A stretch of DNA of 64,000 nt from assembly GCA_016711215.1 (NCBI GenBank), contig JADJTL010000002.1, forward strand, positions 930,001 to 994,000. Direction: 5' to 3'. The DNA is from Pseudomonadota bacterium (GTDB taxonomy: Bacteria > Myxococcota_A > Polyangia > GCA-2747355). Under the pieces are notes generated by a model. That model was not told where the DNA came from. It saw only the letters and a list, made by a program, of their open reading frames with translations, and ran no database searches. Positions 1-11,172 of this stretch are shown piece by piece (position 1 is the stretch's first letter; every line of letters begins with the position of its first letter). The translations under genes were made by a program, and so were the position numbers.

Positions 1-616
1 GCTCTGCTATTTTTTCGCCCTGCAGCGCGGCCCGCTGGCCATCGTCACGCTGCTCAATCGGCTCCAGCCGCTCTTCGTCGCCGCGCTGGCGCCCTCCGTG
101 CTTGGAGAGCGAACGACCCGCGGGACCGCGCTCGTGCTCCTCGCCAGCCTCGCCGGTGCGCTGCTCGTGATGCGTCCGGGGAGCGCGCACTTCGACCTGC
201 CGGCGCTGGTCGCGGCGCTGGGCGCCGTCGTCAGCGCGCTGGCCCACCTGGCCGTGCGTCGCTTGAGCGCCACCGACGACCCGCTGCTGATCGTCATCGC
301 CTTCACCGCGGTCGACGTGCTCGGTGGCGCGGCGCTCACTTTCGGCCAGTTCGTCTGGCCCAACCCGCGCCAATGGTGGCTGTTGACGGGCACCGCGGCT
401 GCCGCCGGCCTCGGGCAGGTGCTGCTGACCCACGCCTATCGGCGTGATGAGGCCTCGCGGGTGGCCGCCGCGAGCTATAGCTCGGTCGTCTGGGCGCTGG
501 TGATCGGCTACCTTTTCTGGCACGAGCTGCCGGATCGCCTGGCCCTGCTCGGCGGGGCCGCGATCGTCGGCGCCGGTCTGGCGCTGGTGCTGCAGCGAAA
601 GGCGAGGGCGCGGTAG
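1..616 (+). CDS. EamA/DMT-family transporter, C-terminal part (5' end outside window)
   Basis: The reading frame is open from base 2 to the TAG at 614-616, so the gene starts before the window. The visible ~204 residues are strongly hydrophobic with about six to seven membrane segments. The motif RGPLAIVTLLNRLQPLF near the start, followed by LGER, is the typical end of the first EamA repeat, and the rest covers the second repeat. Members export small metabolites or amino acids across the inner membrane; the substrate cannot be read from sequence. A downstream GTG at 98 is an internal codon, not the start. It ends in a basic tail (QRKARAR). Confidence 0.85.
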   Translation, partial: LCYFFALQRGPLAIVTLLNRLQPLFVAALAPSVLGERTTRGTALVLLASLAGALLVMRPGSAHFDLPALVAALGAVVSALAHLAVRRLSATDDPLLIVIAFTAVDVLGGAALTFGQFVWPNPRQWWLLTGTAAAAGLGQVLLTHAYRRDEASRVAAASYSSVVWALVIGYLFWHELPDRLALLGGAAIVGAGLALVLQRKARAR

Positions 617-807
617 CCGCTAGCGGACCGAGCGGGTTGATAGGCGCCGGAGTCCCTGGCCGATCGGTCTTCCGGCGGCTGGCGATGGGGTCAACCATCC
701 CGGCCCCAGCAGACCCGAGGCAAGCGATAGGAAGAAGCCCCTCCTCATATCTCCAAGGGTTTCAGTCATCGAGCCGACGGCACGCCGGTTGCTTCCACCT
801 CTCGTCG

Positions 808-3800
808 GTGACTCTTTTCCTGCGACATAGGACCGTCGGACTCGCGCTGCTCGCCACGCTGGCTGCCGGCTGTGCGCCGCTCTCGGGCGGCGCTGCTTCC
901 CCCGAGGCGCTGGCAGCCGAGGCTGCCGAGGCGCATGGCGACGAGGGTGAGCTGGTCGCGGGAATCGAGCTCGTCAGCTTCGGACCGAGCCTGAACGGCT
1001 CGGCCTGCAGCGACGCGCCCTTGCCGGAGCTGGAGATCATCGGCGCGGTAGACGCCGCCAGCCCGCCCGAGCCTTCGACGACCTGTGACGCGACGCCCAA
1101 GCCGGGGGTCCTGGCCTTTCGCGAGTTCGTCCTGAACCACTTCGCCTGCGGCAGCGACAACGGCATCGCTCGGACCTGCGGCAGCCGCGTCGGTGCGGAG
1201 CGCAGTGCTCACGTCGAGGGGCGCGCCTGGGATTGGGGCGTCAGCGGCTCGAGCGCGACGCGCGCCGCGGCCGAGGAGCTCCTGGCCTGGCTGCTGGCCT
1301 CGGATGCGACTGGAAGGCGCCACGCGAATGCCCGCCGCTGGGGCATCACCACAATCATTTACAACGAGCGCATCTGGTCGGCGAGCATCGATGAGGAGTG
1401 CGCCGAGGGCTGGAGCGAGCGCTGCACGCGCTACTGCAGCTCCTGTTCCGACTTGGCCCGCGCCGGACGCTCGGGCGACCTGCTGCACCGCAACCACGTT
1501 CACTTCAGCTTCAGCAGCGCTGGGGCCGGGATGCGGACCAGCTTCTTTACGGGTGGCTCCGTCGAGGCGCCGCAGTTCGCGACGGCGACCGGGACGAACG
1601 CGTCGGCTACAGTCGAGGCGGGGGACGGGGGGTCCTCGTGGTGGACCCTGCCCGACGCCAATAGGGTCGTCGAGCCGGCCGTGATCGCCGCGCGCAAGGC
1701 GGCGGCCACGGTGGCCGAGGCCGCAGAGCAGGCCTCCGAGTGGGCCGGAAGCGCCTGGAGCGGGACCGTCGACGCGGCCGCAGCGGCCTGGCCGGTCGGC
1801 TCGGTGGCGGGACTCTGGCGCTCTGATTCGACGACGACCGCGCCAAGCCTGCCGGGTTGGCAGCCAGCCGGGACGGCCTATCCGGCGACGACCTCTACTG
1901 GAACCTACGCTGGCTATGCTGGAACCTACGCTGGAACCTACGCTGGAACCTACGCTGGAACCTACGCTGGCTACGCGGGCAGCACCTATCAACCTGCGTA
2001 CCAGCCTGCGTACCCATCGGCACTGAGCGGCTACGCGGCGACGAGCGGTCTGGCGGCCTGCTGGAACGCCGGCGGCGCCTGCGAGCTAGAGAGCGCCCCG
2101 GTTGGTCTGGGCGACTGCCGCTTGGGCATCGTCGTCTGCAGCGGCGGCGTCTCCGTCTGCACCCGGCGCGCGGCCTGCGCGAGCGTGCTGACCACGGCGG
2201 CGACGGATACGACGCTCCTCGGCAACGCGATGCTCCTCGGCACGGCGGCGACGGCAGCCCGCTGCACGCCGACGGCCGAGCAGTGCAACGGCCTGGACGA
2301 CGACTGCGACGGCCAGATCGATGAGGCCGCCGATCTGCGCCAGGTCGAGGGCCTTCCCTGCCCGAGCAGCGGCGTCGGTGGCTGCCAGGCCGGCACGATG
2401 ATCTGCGCCGGCGGCGAGCTGCACTGCCAGCCGCGCGCGCCGGCGCCCGAGGTCTGCGACGGCCTCGACGACGACTGCAATGGCACGATCGACGATGTGC
2501 CCGGCGGCTGCGCGGCCACCGCCGCGGCCGCCACTCAGCCGGTCCCGGAACTCTGCAACGGCAAGGACGAGGATCGCGACGGCTTCCCCGACAACGGCAA
2601 TCCGGGCGGTGGCGCGCCTTGCACGCTGATCGAGTCGGGCGGCGGCCAGGGCACGGTGATGTGCGCCGCGGGCGAGCTGCGCTGTGTGGCGCTCAACTTC
2701 GCGGCACCCGCGGCGTCGCCGGCGACTGCTAGCGTGAGCGCCGCCGCCGCGGCCGCTGCCGACGCCGACGCCGATCCGGGCATGTTCGGCTGCGCGCTCG
2801 GCGCGCGCTCGCCAGGGTCGCGGACGCCAGCCGGCGTTTGGGGCCTGGTCTTGCTCCTCGGCGCGTGGCTTTGGCGCCGTCGCGCGCAGGGGCCGCAGCG
2901 CTGCGCGCGCCGCCCGGAGGTGGGCCGCGCGTGGGCCAGCGTCGGGCCTACCCTCGTCGCCGTCGGTCTGCTCGCGCTGGCGACGGGCTGCGGGCTGGTC
3001 TCGCCGAAGGGCGACGGCTCGGCCGTGGAGCAGACCTTGGCCGCGCCCTCCTTGAGCTTCACCTACGATCCGAGCGTCGGGCTGGCAGACTGCCAGACCG
3101 TCCGTGTGCTCATCGGGGTCGGCCGTGGAGCGACCTGCGCGACGGGCAATGTCGTGGAGCTCGATCTCGAGACCGAATATCTGCCGCAGGTCCTCGCCTG
3201 CGAGATGCCGGCGAGCTGGCCGCTCGAGGCGCTGAAGGCCCAGGCCGTGGCCGCCCGCGGCTTCGTCTGCCACAACAAGGCCCGAGGCGGAAAGGGCGTG
3301 GCGCGTGGTTGTGCCGACATGACCGACGACACCTCGTCGCAGATGTATAGCTGCGGCACGGTCCCCGCCGAGGCCGTGCGCGCCGCGGTCGAGAGCACGC
3401 GCGGCCAGCTCTTGCTCCTCGACGGCCGCGTCTTCGAGACGGAGTACAGCAACCCCGCCCTGGGTGGCCATGCACGCGGGCTGAGCCAACCCGGGGCCTT
3501 GGGACTCGCGCAACAGGGGACCTCCTACGATCAGATCCTCGCGACCTACTACGGCGGCGAGACTCGGCTCGTCGGCGAAGGCGGCTTCGTGCTCGGGGCA
3601 GGGGTGTCGACCTACGCTGCAGCGGGGACCACGCCGATTGGGCTGTCGATCAGCACCTGGACGGAAGAGGCGCGCGCGACTGCGGCGCGGGCGCTGGGGG
3701 CGACCCAGGCGGGCCTGACGACGGCCACGACGGCGGCCGGCAACCTCTGGGACGGCACGGTCACGGCGGCGGGCGATGCCACCGCCGCGACCAAGGCGTA

Positions 3801-4638
3801 CTTCGCCGAGCTCCAGCGGCAGTGGGACGCGTCGCGGGTGGCCTCGTCCTCCTCGAGCTACGCGGCCTCGAGCTACGCGGCCTCGAGCTACGCGGCGGCG
3901 GCGGGCTACCAACCCGTGGCGGGCGATCTGACGAACTCGACCTGTCTCAACAGGGACTGCAGCAACGAGCTGGGGACCGTCTCGCTCCACCCGACGACTG
4001 GCCAGCGCTATTGCTATAGTCCTTGCAGCACCCGGCTGGCCAACGCGGGGCTCTACGCCAACGCCAACACGGTCTACGGGCGCTATCCCGTGACGGCCTA
4101 CAACCCGAGCACCTACGCGACGGCCTACGCGGCGGCGACGACGGTCGATCAGAATGCCCTGCTGCTGGCGCTGGCGCGCGACCAGGCAGCGACTGCCGCG
4201 ACGACGGCCGCGACGACGGCCGCGACGACTGCCGCCGCCGCGCGCTGTGTGCCGCTGGCCGAGACCTGCAATGGGCTGGACGACGACTGCGACGGCCAGA
4301 TCGACGAGGCCGCGGATGTCGCCAAGTTCGAGGGCCTGCCCTGTCCGACGGAGGGCGGCCAGGGCGCCTGCTACGCCGGCACGACCATCTGCGCCGGCGG
4401 CGAGCTGCATTGCCAGGCGCGGCCGGCCTCGCCCGAGCTCTGCGACGGCTTCGACAACGACTGCAACGGCACGATCGATGACGTGCCGGGTGGTTGCGCC
4501 ACGACGACCGTCTGCACGCCGCAGGGCGAGCAATGCAACGGTCTCGACGACGACTGCGACGGCTTCCCGACAACGGCAACCCGGGGGGCGGGGCGGGCTG
4601 CACGCTCGACGATGGCAGTGGCGGCCGCGGCACGGTGA
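808..4638 (+). CDS. Fused double-module surface lipoprotein: M15-like peptidase + MopE repeats + MYXO-CTERM, then SpoIID domain + MopE repeats
   Basis: One uninterrupted frame of 1276 codons if the GTG at 808 is used; that start gives a clean lipoprotein signal (LAAGC, Cys22). The frame stays open upstream to 637. Module 1: an M15/ARB-07466-like metallopeptidase fold with HVEGRAWDW (H-x6-D, about residue 134) and NHVHFS (about residue 230), a Tyr/Gly repeat linker, MopE-type repeats (CNGLDDDCDG, about 487-628) and a MYXO-CTERM-like tail (Trp, hydrophobic stretch, RRR, about 658-691). Module 2 begins without a stop codon: a second lipobox (LATGC, about residue 727), a SpoIID/LytB domain (EMPASWPLEALKAQAVAARG; GLSQPGALGLAQQG) and more MopE repeats. 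The frame then breaks near 4566 and stops at 4638. Both modules look like peptidoglycan-active proteins exposed outside the inner membrane. Most likely two paralogous genes run together; a GTG at 2920 could start the second. Confidence 0.7.
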   Translation: MTLFLRHRTVGLALLATLAAGCAPLSGGAASPEALAAEAAEAHGDEGELVAGIELVSFGPSLNGSACSDAPLPELEIIGAVDAASPPEPSTTCDATPKPGVLAFREFVLNHFACGSDNGIARTCGSRVGAERSAHVEGRAWDWGVSGSSATRAAAEELLAWLLASDATGRRHANARRWGITTIIYNERIWSASIDEECAEGWSERCTRYCSSCSDLARAGRSGDLLHRNHVHFSFSSAGAGMRTSFFTGGSVEAPQFATATGTNASATVEAGDGGSSWWTLPDANRVVEPAVIAARKAAATVAEAAEQASEWAGSAWSGTVDAAAAAWPVGSVAGLWRSDSTTTAPSLPGWQPAGTAYPATTSTGTYAGYAGTYAGTYAGTYAGTYAGYAGSTYQPAYQPAYPSALSGYAATSGLAACWNAGGACELESAPVGLGDCRLGIVVCSGGVSVCTRRAACASVLTTAATDTTLLGNAMLLGTAATAARCTPTAEQCNGLDDDCDGQIDEAADLRQVEGLPCPSSGVGGCQAGTMICAGGELHCQPRAPAPEVCDGLDDDCNGTIDDVPGGCAATAAAATQPVPELCNGKDEDRDGFPDNGNPGGGAPCTLIESGGGQGTVMCAAGELRCVALNFAAPAASPATASVSAAAAAAADADADPGMFGCALGARSPGSRTPAGVWGLVLLLGAWLWRRRAQGPQRCARRPEVGRAWASVGPTLVAVGLLALATGCGLVSPKGDGSAVEQTLAAPSLSFTYDPSVGLADCQTVRVLIGVGRGATCATGNVVELDLETEYLPQVLACEMPASWPLEALKAQAVAARGFVCHNKARGGKGVARGCADMTDDTSSQMYSCGTVPAEAVRAAVESTRGQLLLLDGRVFETEYSNPALGGHARGLSQPGALGLAQQGTSYDQILATYYGGETRLVGEGGFVLGAGVSTYAAAGTTPIGLSISTWTEEARATAARALGATQAGLTTATTAAGNLWDGTVTAAGDATAATKAYFAELQRQWDASRVASSSSSYAASSYAASSYAAAAGYQPVAGDLTNSTCLNRDCSNELGTVSLHPTTGQRYCYSPCSTRLANAGLYANANTVYGRYPVTAYNPSTYATAYAAATTVDQNALLLALARDQAATAATTAATTAATTAAAARCVPLAETCNGLDDDCDGQIDEAADVAKFEGLPCPTEGGQGACYAGTTICAGGELHCQARPASPELCDGFDNDCNGTIDDVPGGCATTTVCTPQGEQCNGLDDDCDGFPTTATRGAGRAARSTMAVAAAAR
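1900..1968 (+). repeat. 12-bp coding tandem repeat (Tyr-Ala-Gly-Thr linker)
   Basis: Five copies of ggaacctacgct, at 1900 and then four head to tail at 1921-1968, with the first separated by ggctatgct. They encode a GTYA-type linker between the peptidase and MopE parts of the lipoprotein. The second half of the same ORF has analogous repeats: 15-bp units at 3851-3895 (SSYAA) and 12-bp units near 4195-4232 (Thr/Ala). Near-identity of the copies suggests replication slippage. Confidence 0.85.
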
Positions 4639-4910
4639 TGTGCGCGGCGGGCCAGCTCCGCTGCGTGCCGCTGCTCTTGGCGCCGACGCCCGCGCTCCTC
4701 TCCGGGGCCAACCCGCTGGCGGGTCTTGCCGACCACGAGGCCAGCGCCGCGCTCGGTTGCAGCGTCGGGACCGGCCCGCGCTCGCGGCCGGCCGCGCCAT
4801 CGCTGGGTCTCGCACTCGCCGCGCTCGCCGCCTTCGCCGCGCTCGTCCGGGCCCACCGCCGCCGCCGCGCCCTCGGGCGGACTGGCGACCAGAGCCGCCA
4901 GCCTGGCTGA
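4569..4910 (+). pseudogene. Out-of-frame C-terminal tail of the second lipoprotein module
   Basis: Downstream of the CCC at 4566-4568 the coding signal moves to another frame, which reads LPDNGNPGGGAGC, then GTVMCAAGQLRC, a Cys-containing segment, a hydrophobic stretch and HRRRR, ending at the TGA at 4908-4910. This closely matches the intact end of module 1 (DNGNPGGGAPC, GTVMCAAGELRC, MYXO-CTERM-like tail). The corresponding DNA at 2581 reads ggcttccccgac, with four C, whereas 4561 reads ggcttcccgac, with three, so one base is missing. With that base restored the second module would end at 4910 with its own sorting tail. It is either a real frameshift or a homopolymer sequencing/assembly error. 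Confidence 0.7.
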
Positions 4911-5004
4911 TCCGGCCCTCGTCGCGCGGCCGGTCGCCAGCGCCACCCGCAGCCAAAAGCGTCAGCAATCAGTAGATTTTTCATGGAAGTAGCGCGCATT
5001 GCGC

Positions 5005-5021
5005 TTGGCACGCATGTCGCA
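5005..5021 (+). promoter_or_regulatory. Candidate sigma-54 promoter upstream of the 5081 lipoprotein
   Basis: ttggcacgcatgtcgca has the GG at -24 and GC at -12 separated by exactly 10 bases and differs from TGGCACG-N4-TTGCA at one position. It lies 60 bases before the start codon at 5081. No enhancer site was identified. Sigma-54 promoters are common in myxobacteria, but this is a single-site visual match. Confidence 0.45.
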
Positions 5022-5080
5022 TCTAAGCTCAGCGTCGGGCAGCATGCGGGGCGTCAGCGAGGCGCCCCCGAGGAGCGGCG

Positions 5081-6094
5081 ATGAAGACCACGACAGGGCG
5101 GCGCGGCGTGACGATGATGGCGATCTTGGGCCTGGCGCTCGCGCTGGTCGCCTGCGGCGCCGACGAGGGCGGCACCGACTTCGGCACCCCCTGGGACCAC
5201 GGCCAGGGCGCGCCGACCGGCACGTCGACCGGCACGCCCGCCGGCAGCGACCCGGCTGGCGTCGGCGGCTATGACCAGGCGCTCAGCCCTGGCGGCACGC
5301 TCGCCGGCGCCCAGCCCGGCACCCAGCCCGGCACCCCGACGCAGGCCGGCGCGACGCCCCAGGATCCCTTCGGCGGCTACACGCCGACCAACGCCTACAC
5401 GGGCACGACCACCAACCCCTACGGCACGCAGGGCGGCGTAACCCCGACGGGCGCCGGCGCCTATGGCGGCGGCACGGCGTCGACGGCGGTCTACGACGAC
5501 GGCACCGAATACGCGCTAAGGCTCAACCGGGTCGAGTCAGGCTTCGAGGCCGCGCTGGCCTGCAACCTCTGGGATGCGCGCAACCTCGTCATTCCGGCGA
5601 CCTGGGCGCTGAAGATCGTGCCCCTGGTGGGCTTCCTCTGGGGCTCGATGACCAAACTGGCGCTCGTCCGCAACGCGCTCTACTTGCGCTACGGCATCGC
5701 GCTTACCGATTGGGGCTGCGACCCGCGCGTGCAGGTCGCGGTCGGCGGCAAGTCGGCCACCTCCGAGGCCTTCACCGGCGACGCGCCGAATCTCGTTCTA
5801 CTGCGGGGGCTCAAGCGCGGCGAGCTGCTGGGCAAGACGATCGACGTCGCGGTGCTCGACCACGACAGCATCATCGTCACGGAGTGGGATACGACGATCG
5901 CGCGCTGCACGGGGACCGTCACCGAGGCCGCGCTGACGGCCAACGTGCTGACGCTTAGCTGCAGCTTTCCCTGGCCGGGCGGGCTGGGCTCTGTGCTCTC
6001 GAGCGAGACGATCACGAACCTGGTGACCCAGACCGGCGCCACGCCCTCGGCCGATGGCAGCATCGTCCAGGTGACCTTCGCCTTCCGCCCCTAG
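5081..6094 (+). CDS. Lipoprotein with Gly/Thr/Pro-rich linker and a C2-like C-terminal domain
   Basis: 337 residues. The N-terminus is a lipoprotein signal (basic start, hydrophobic run, LVAC with Cys25). Residues about 28-140 are low-complexity G/T/P/Q/A-rich, probably a spacer off the membrane. The C-terminal ~190 residues are folded-looking; the stretch with DPRVQVAVGG, GELLGKTIDVAVLDHDS and DTTIARC resembles the C2-like beta-sandwich often attached to myxobacterial lipoproteins, but this is a judgement from pattern only. A gaggag ribosome site lies just before the ATG. It has no operon partner: it is preceded by the candidate sigma-54 promoter and followed by the convergent glgP. Function unknown. 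Confidence 0.75.
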   Translation: MKTTTGRRGVTMMAILGLALALVACGADEGGTDFGTPWDHGQGAPTGTSTGTPAGSDPAGVGGYDQALSPGGTLAGAQPGTQPGTPTQAGATPQDPFGGYTPTNAYTGTTTNPYGTQGGVTPTGAGAYGGGTASTAVYDDGTEYALRLNRVESGFEAALACNLWDARNLVIPATWALKIVPLVGFLWGSMTKLALVRNALYLRYGIALTDWGCDPRVQVAVGGKSATSEAFTGDAPNLVLLRGLKRGELLGKTIDVAVLDHDSIIVTEWDTTIARCTGTVTEAALTANVLTLSCSFPWPGGLGSVLSSETITNLVTQTGATPSADGSIVQVTFAFRP

Positions 6095-6127
6095 CGCCGG
6101 TCCTTCGCCCCCAGCAGCGGACCGCGC

Positions 6128-6128
<1 letters not shown>
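6093..6128. terminator. Candidate bidirectional terminator hairpin between convergent genes
   Basis: agcg-c-cggtcc pairs with ggaccg-cgct around a 15-base loop (one bulged base, 10 bp total). It lies between the end of the 5081 gene and the end of glgP, where a shared terminator would be expected. There is no T-tract, so evidence is moderate. Confidence 0.35.
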
Positions 6129-8626
<2,498 letters not shown>

Positions 8627-8637
8627 GGTGCTTCTCC

Positions 8638-9279
8638 TCAGTCGGCGCTCGCGCCGCTGAGGACGCGGCGGAGCTGCTCGCCAAGCTGCTCGATCGGCGC
8701 GGCGCCGTCGACGCGACGCAGCAGGCCGCGGCTCTCGTAGTAGGGCACGAGCGGCGCCGTCTTGGCGTGGTATTCGGTCAGCCGGCGGACGACGACCGCC
8801 TCGGTGTCGTCGCTGCGCTGCACCAGGCGCCCGGCCAGCGCGGCCGGTGGTGGGTCGAAGGCAAGATGGTAGATGCGCCCCGTCTGCGGGTCGCTGCGGC
8901 GACCGGTGATGCGCTCGACCAGCAGGGCATCGTCGAGCTCGAAGAGCACGACATGCGTCAGCGGCCTGCCGTCGCGCTCGAGCGCGGCGTCGAGCGCTCG
9001 AGCCTGCGCCAGCGTGCGCGGGTAGCCATCGAGCAGGAAGCCGCGCGCGCAGTCGGACTGAGCGAGGCGATCGTCGACCATGCGATCGACCAGCCCGTCG
9101 GGCACGAGCTGCCCGCTCTCGGTGAAGCTGCGCAGCTCGGCGGCGAGCGGCGTGCTCTGCTTGATCGTCGCCCGGATGATATCTCCGGTGGAGATGTGCG
9201 GAATCGCGAAGTGCTCGGCGACGGCACGCGCCTGCGTGCCCTTGCCGGCCCCCGGTGGTCCCAGTAAAACGAGCTTCAT
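8638..9279 (-). CDS. adk: Adenylate kinase
   Basis: 213 residues. It interconverts AMP + ATP and 2 ADP in the cytoplasm. The P-loop is GPPGAGKGT at the very N-terminus; AMP-binding motif GFLLDGYPRT and LID segment GRRSDPQTGRIYH follow. The LID carries no Cys quartet, so it is the non-zinc type. The frame extends upstream, but the ATG at 9279 starts exactly at the fold's first strand (MKLVLLGPPG) and has a Shine-Dalgarno-like sequence (ctgagga). Upstream is the 143-base divergent region shared with uppS. It is normally beside secY in many bacteria; here it stands with glgP instead. Confidence 0.97.
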   Translation of the reverse strand: MKLVLLGPPGAGKGTQARAVAEHFAIPHISTGDIIRATIKQSTPLAAELRSFTESGQLVPDGLVDRMVDDRLAQSDCARGFLLDGYPRTLAQARALDAALERDGRPLTHVVLFELDDALLVERITGRRSDPQTGRIYHLAFDPPPAALAGRLVQRSDDTEAVVVRRLTEYHAKTAPLVPYYESRGLLRRVDGAAPIEQLGEQLRRVLSGASAD

Positions 9280-9422
9280 CTTCCTCAGCCCCCTAGCGGG
9301 CGCAGACTCTACGCGATCAGGCGCGAGCTGCCAACCCGTGGCAATCCGTGGCCGGTGGGCGCCGCGCGCGGCGGAGGGCGCGCCGCTTGCCACGCCCTGG
9401 CGGCGCATGGTACGGGCGGAGC

Positions 9423-10205
9423 ATGTCCGAGAGTGACTCGGCGGCCCTCGCGGTCGACGTCCACGCGCTGCCGCGGCACGTCGCGATCATCATGGACGGC
9501 AACGGGCGCTGGGCCCGTCAGCGCGGTCTGCCGCGCCTCGCGGGCCACCGCAAGGGTGCGGAGTCGGTGCGCGAGGTCGTCCGCGCCGCGCGCGCCATCG
9601 GCATTCCGGTGCTGACCCTCTTCGCCTTCAGCGAGCAGAACTGGGATCGGCCGCGGGACGAGGTCGATGCGCTGATGGAGCTGCTCTACCGCTACGTCCT
9701 GGACGAGCGCGAGGAGATCCTCGGCAACGATATCCGGCTCGCGGCGGTTGGCGAGCTCGAGCGGCTGCCGGCGCTGGTCCGTGAGGCGCTCGGGTTGTTG
9801 ATGAAGCTCTCCGCCAAGCGGCAGTCGATGGTGCTCTGTCTGGCGCTCAGCTACGGCGGCCGCGAGGACCTGGCGCGGGCCACGCGCAGGATCGCCGAGC
9901 GCGTGCAGCAGGGCGCGCTCCAGCCCGAAGCGATCGACGAGGCGCTGGTCGGCAGCCACCTCGCTACGGCCGGGCTGCCGCCCGTCGATCTGCTGATTCG
10001 CACGAGCGGCGAGATGCGGCTCTCCAACTTCCTGCTCTGGGAGCTGGCCTACGCCGAGCTCTTCTTCACGCCGACGATGTGGCCCGATTTCCGCAAACCA
10101 GACCTGCTGGCGGCGGTCGCCGAGTTCCAGAGTAGAGAGCGCCGCTACGGGCGCACCTCCGCGCAGCTCGACCCGCGAGCGGCGACCTCCGCCGGCGGCG
10201 GCTGA
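9423..10205 (+). CDS. uppS: Isoprenyl transferase (undecaprenyl diphosphate synthase)
   Basis: 260 residues. It condenses isopentenyl diphosphate onto farnesyl diphosphate to make the C55 lipid carrier for peptidoglycan and polysaccharide. Motifs: HVAIIMDGNGRWA (catalytic Asp), GHRKGAE, TLFAFSEQNW, and the C-terminal RTSGEMRLSNFLLWELAYAE and W-P-D-F signatures. The start ATG at 9423 is chosen because the conserved core begins about 20 residues later. It is the first gene of the uppS-cdsA-dxr cluster. Confidence 0.97.
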   Translation: MSESDSAALAVDVHALPRHVAIIMDGNGRWARQRGLPRLAGHRKGAESVREVVRAARAIGIPVLTLFAFSEQNWDRPRDEVDALMELLYRYVLDEREEILGNDIRLAAVGELERLPALVREALGLLMKLSAKRQSMVLCLALSYGGREDLARATRRIAERVQQGALQPEAIDEALVGSHLATAGLPPVDLLIRTSGEMRLSNFLLWELAYAELFFTPTMWPDFRKPDLLAAVAEFQSRERRYGRTSAQLDPRAATSAGGG

Positions 10206-10265
10206 AGGTCGGATGCCACGCTTCGCAGCAGCAGCGGCAGCAGCAGCGGCAGCGAGGGCCGGCTG

Positions 10266-11099
10266 ATGGCCTTTCTCGACCGGGATCTGGCGCGCCGGCT
10301 TTCGATCGTCGCGCTCCTTCCGCCGCTCGTCTGGCTGGTGTTGCAGCAGCGGGCGGTCGGCGTGGTGGGCGTGGCCCTCGTCGTCCACCTGGTGGCGGCG
10401 CTGGCGCAGGCCGAGCTCTACGCCATGACGCTGCGCGACGAGGCCCGGGTGCTGCGGGCCGCCGGCGTCGGGGCGGGGCTGCTCGCCGGTGTCGCGGTCG
10501 TCTGGGTGCCGAGGCTCGACCTGCTGCTGCCGCTGCTGATCGCCACGACGATGCTCTTGGCGATCCTCCAGCTCTTTCTGCACGCGGACCTGCAGCGCGC
10601 CGCGCTGGCGACCGCGGTGCTGGTCTTCGGCGTGCTCTACGTGCCGCTGCCGCTGGCCACCGTCGCCCTGCTCAAGCGCCTCGATCAGGGCCATCTGTGG
10701 TTGGTGCTGCTGCTCAGCCTGACCTGGCTCGCCGACACCGGGGCCTACCTGGTGGGGCGCGCCTGGGGCCGGCACAAGCTCTATCCGCGCATCAGCCCGG
10801 GCAAAAGCATCGAGGGCGCCGCGGGCGCGATCGCGGCGGGGCTCGCTGCGGTGGCCGTGGCCAAGCTCTGGTACCTCCCCCTGTTGAGCTGGTGGGATGT
10901 GCTGCTGATCGCGGTGCCCGGCAGCGTCCTCGGCATGCTCGGTGATCTGGTCGAGTCGATGCTCAAGCGCAGCGTCGGCGTCAAGGACTCGGGGCGGCTG
11001 CTTCCGGGGCACGGCGGGCTGCTCGATCGGCTCGATGCGTTGCTCTTTGCCGCGCCCTACGTCTACTACTATGCGCTCTTCGCGCTGGGACAGCGTTGA
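10266..11099 (+). CDS. cdsA: Phosphatidate cytidylyltransferase
   Basis: 277 residues with about seven to eight membrane helices. It makes CDP-diacylglycerol from phosphatidic acid and CTP at the inner membrane, the entry to phospholipid synthesis. The C-terminal family signature is present: SMLKRSVGVKDSG followed by LPGHGGLLDRLDAL. It lies 60 bases after uppS; the gap carries an imperfect agc/ggc trinucleotide run (about 10229-10255). It is followed by dxr, the usual order in many proteobacteria. Confidence 0.95.
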   Translation: MAFLDRDLARRLSIVALLPPLVWLVLQQRAVGVVGVALVVHLVAALAQAELYAMTLRDEARVLRAAGVGAGLLAGVAVVWVPRLDLLLPLLIATTMLLAILQLFLHADLQRAALATAVLVFGVLYVPLPLATVALLKRLDQGHLWLVLLLSLTWLADTGAYLVGRAWGRHKLYPRISPGKSIEGAAGAIAAGLAAVAVAKLWYLPLLSWWDVLLIAVPGSVLGMLGDLVESMLKRSVGVKDSGRLLPGHGGLLDRLDALLFAAPYVYYYALFALGQR

Positions 11100-11172
11100 G
11101 CCAGCGTCGGCGCAGCGCGGCCGGCGGGGTTGCGGCGCCCTGCGCGCAGCGAGAGGGATGAGGCCAGGCAGC

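Noticed and set aside
2086..4968. 960-codon antisense ORF opposite the fused lipoprotein
   Set aside because: Arg/Gly/Ala-rich low-complexity translation typical of the shadow of a GC-rich gene; the plus strand has signal peptides, SpoIID and MopE motifs.
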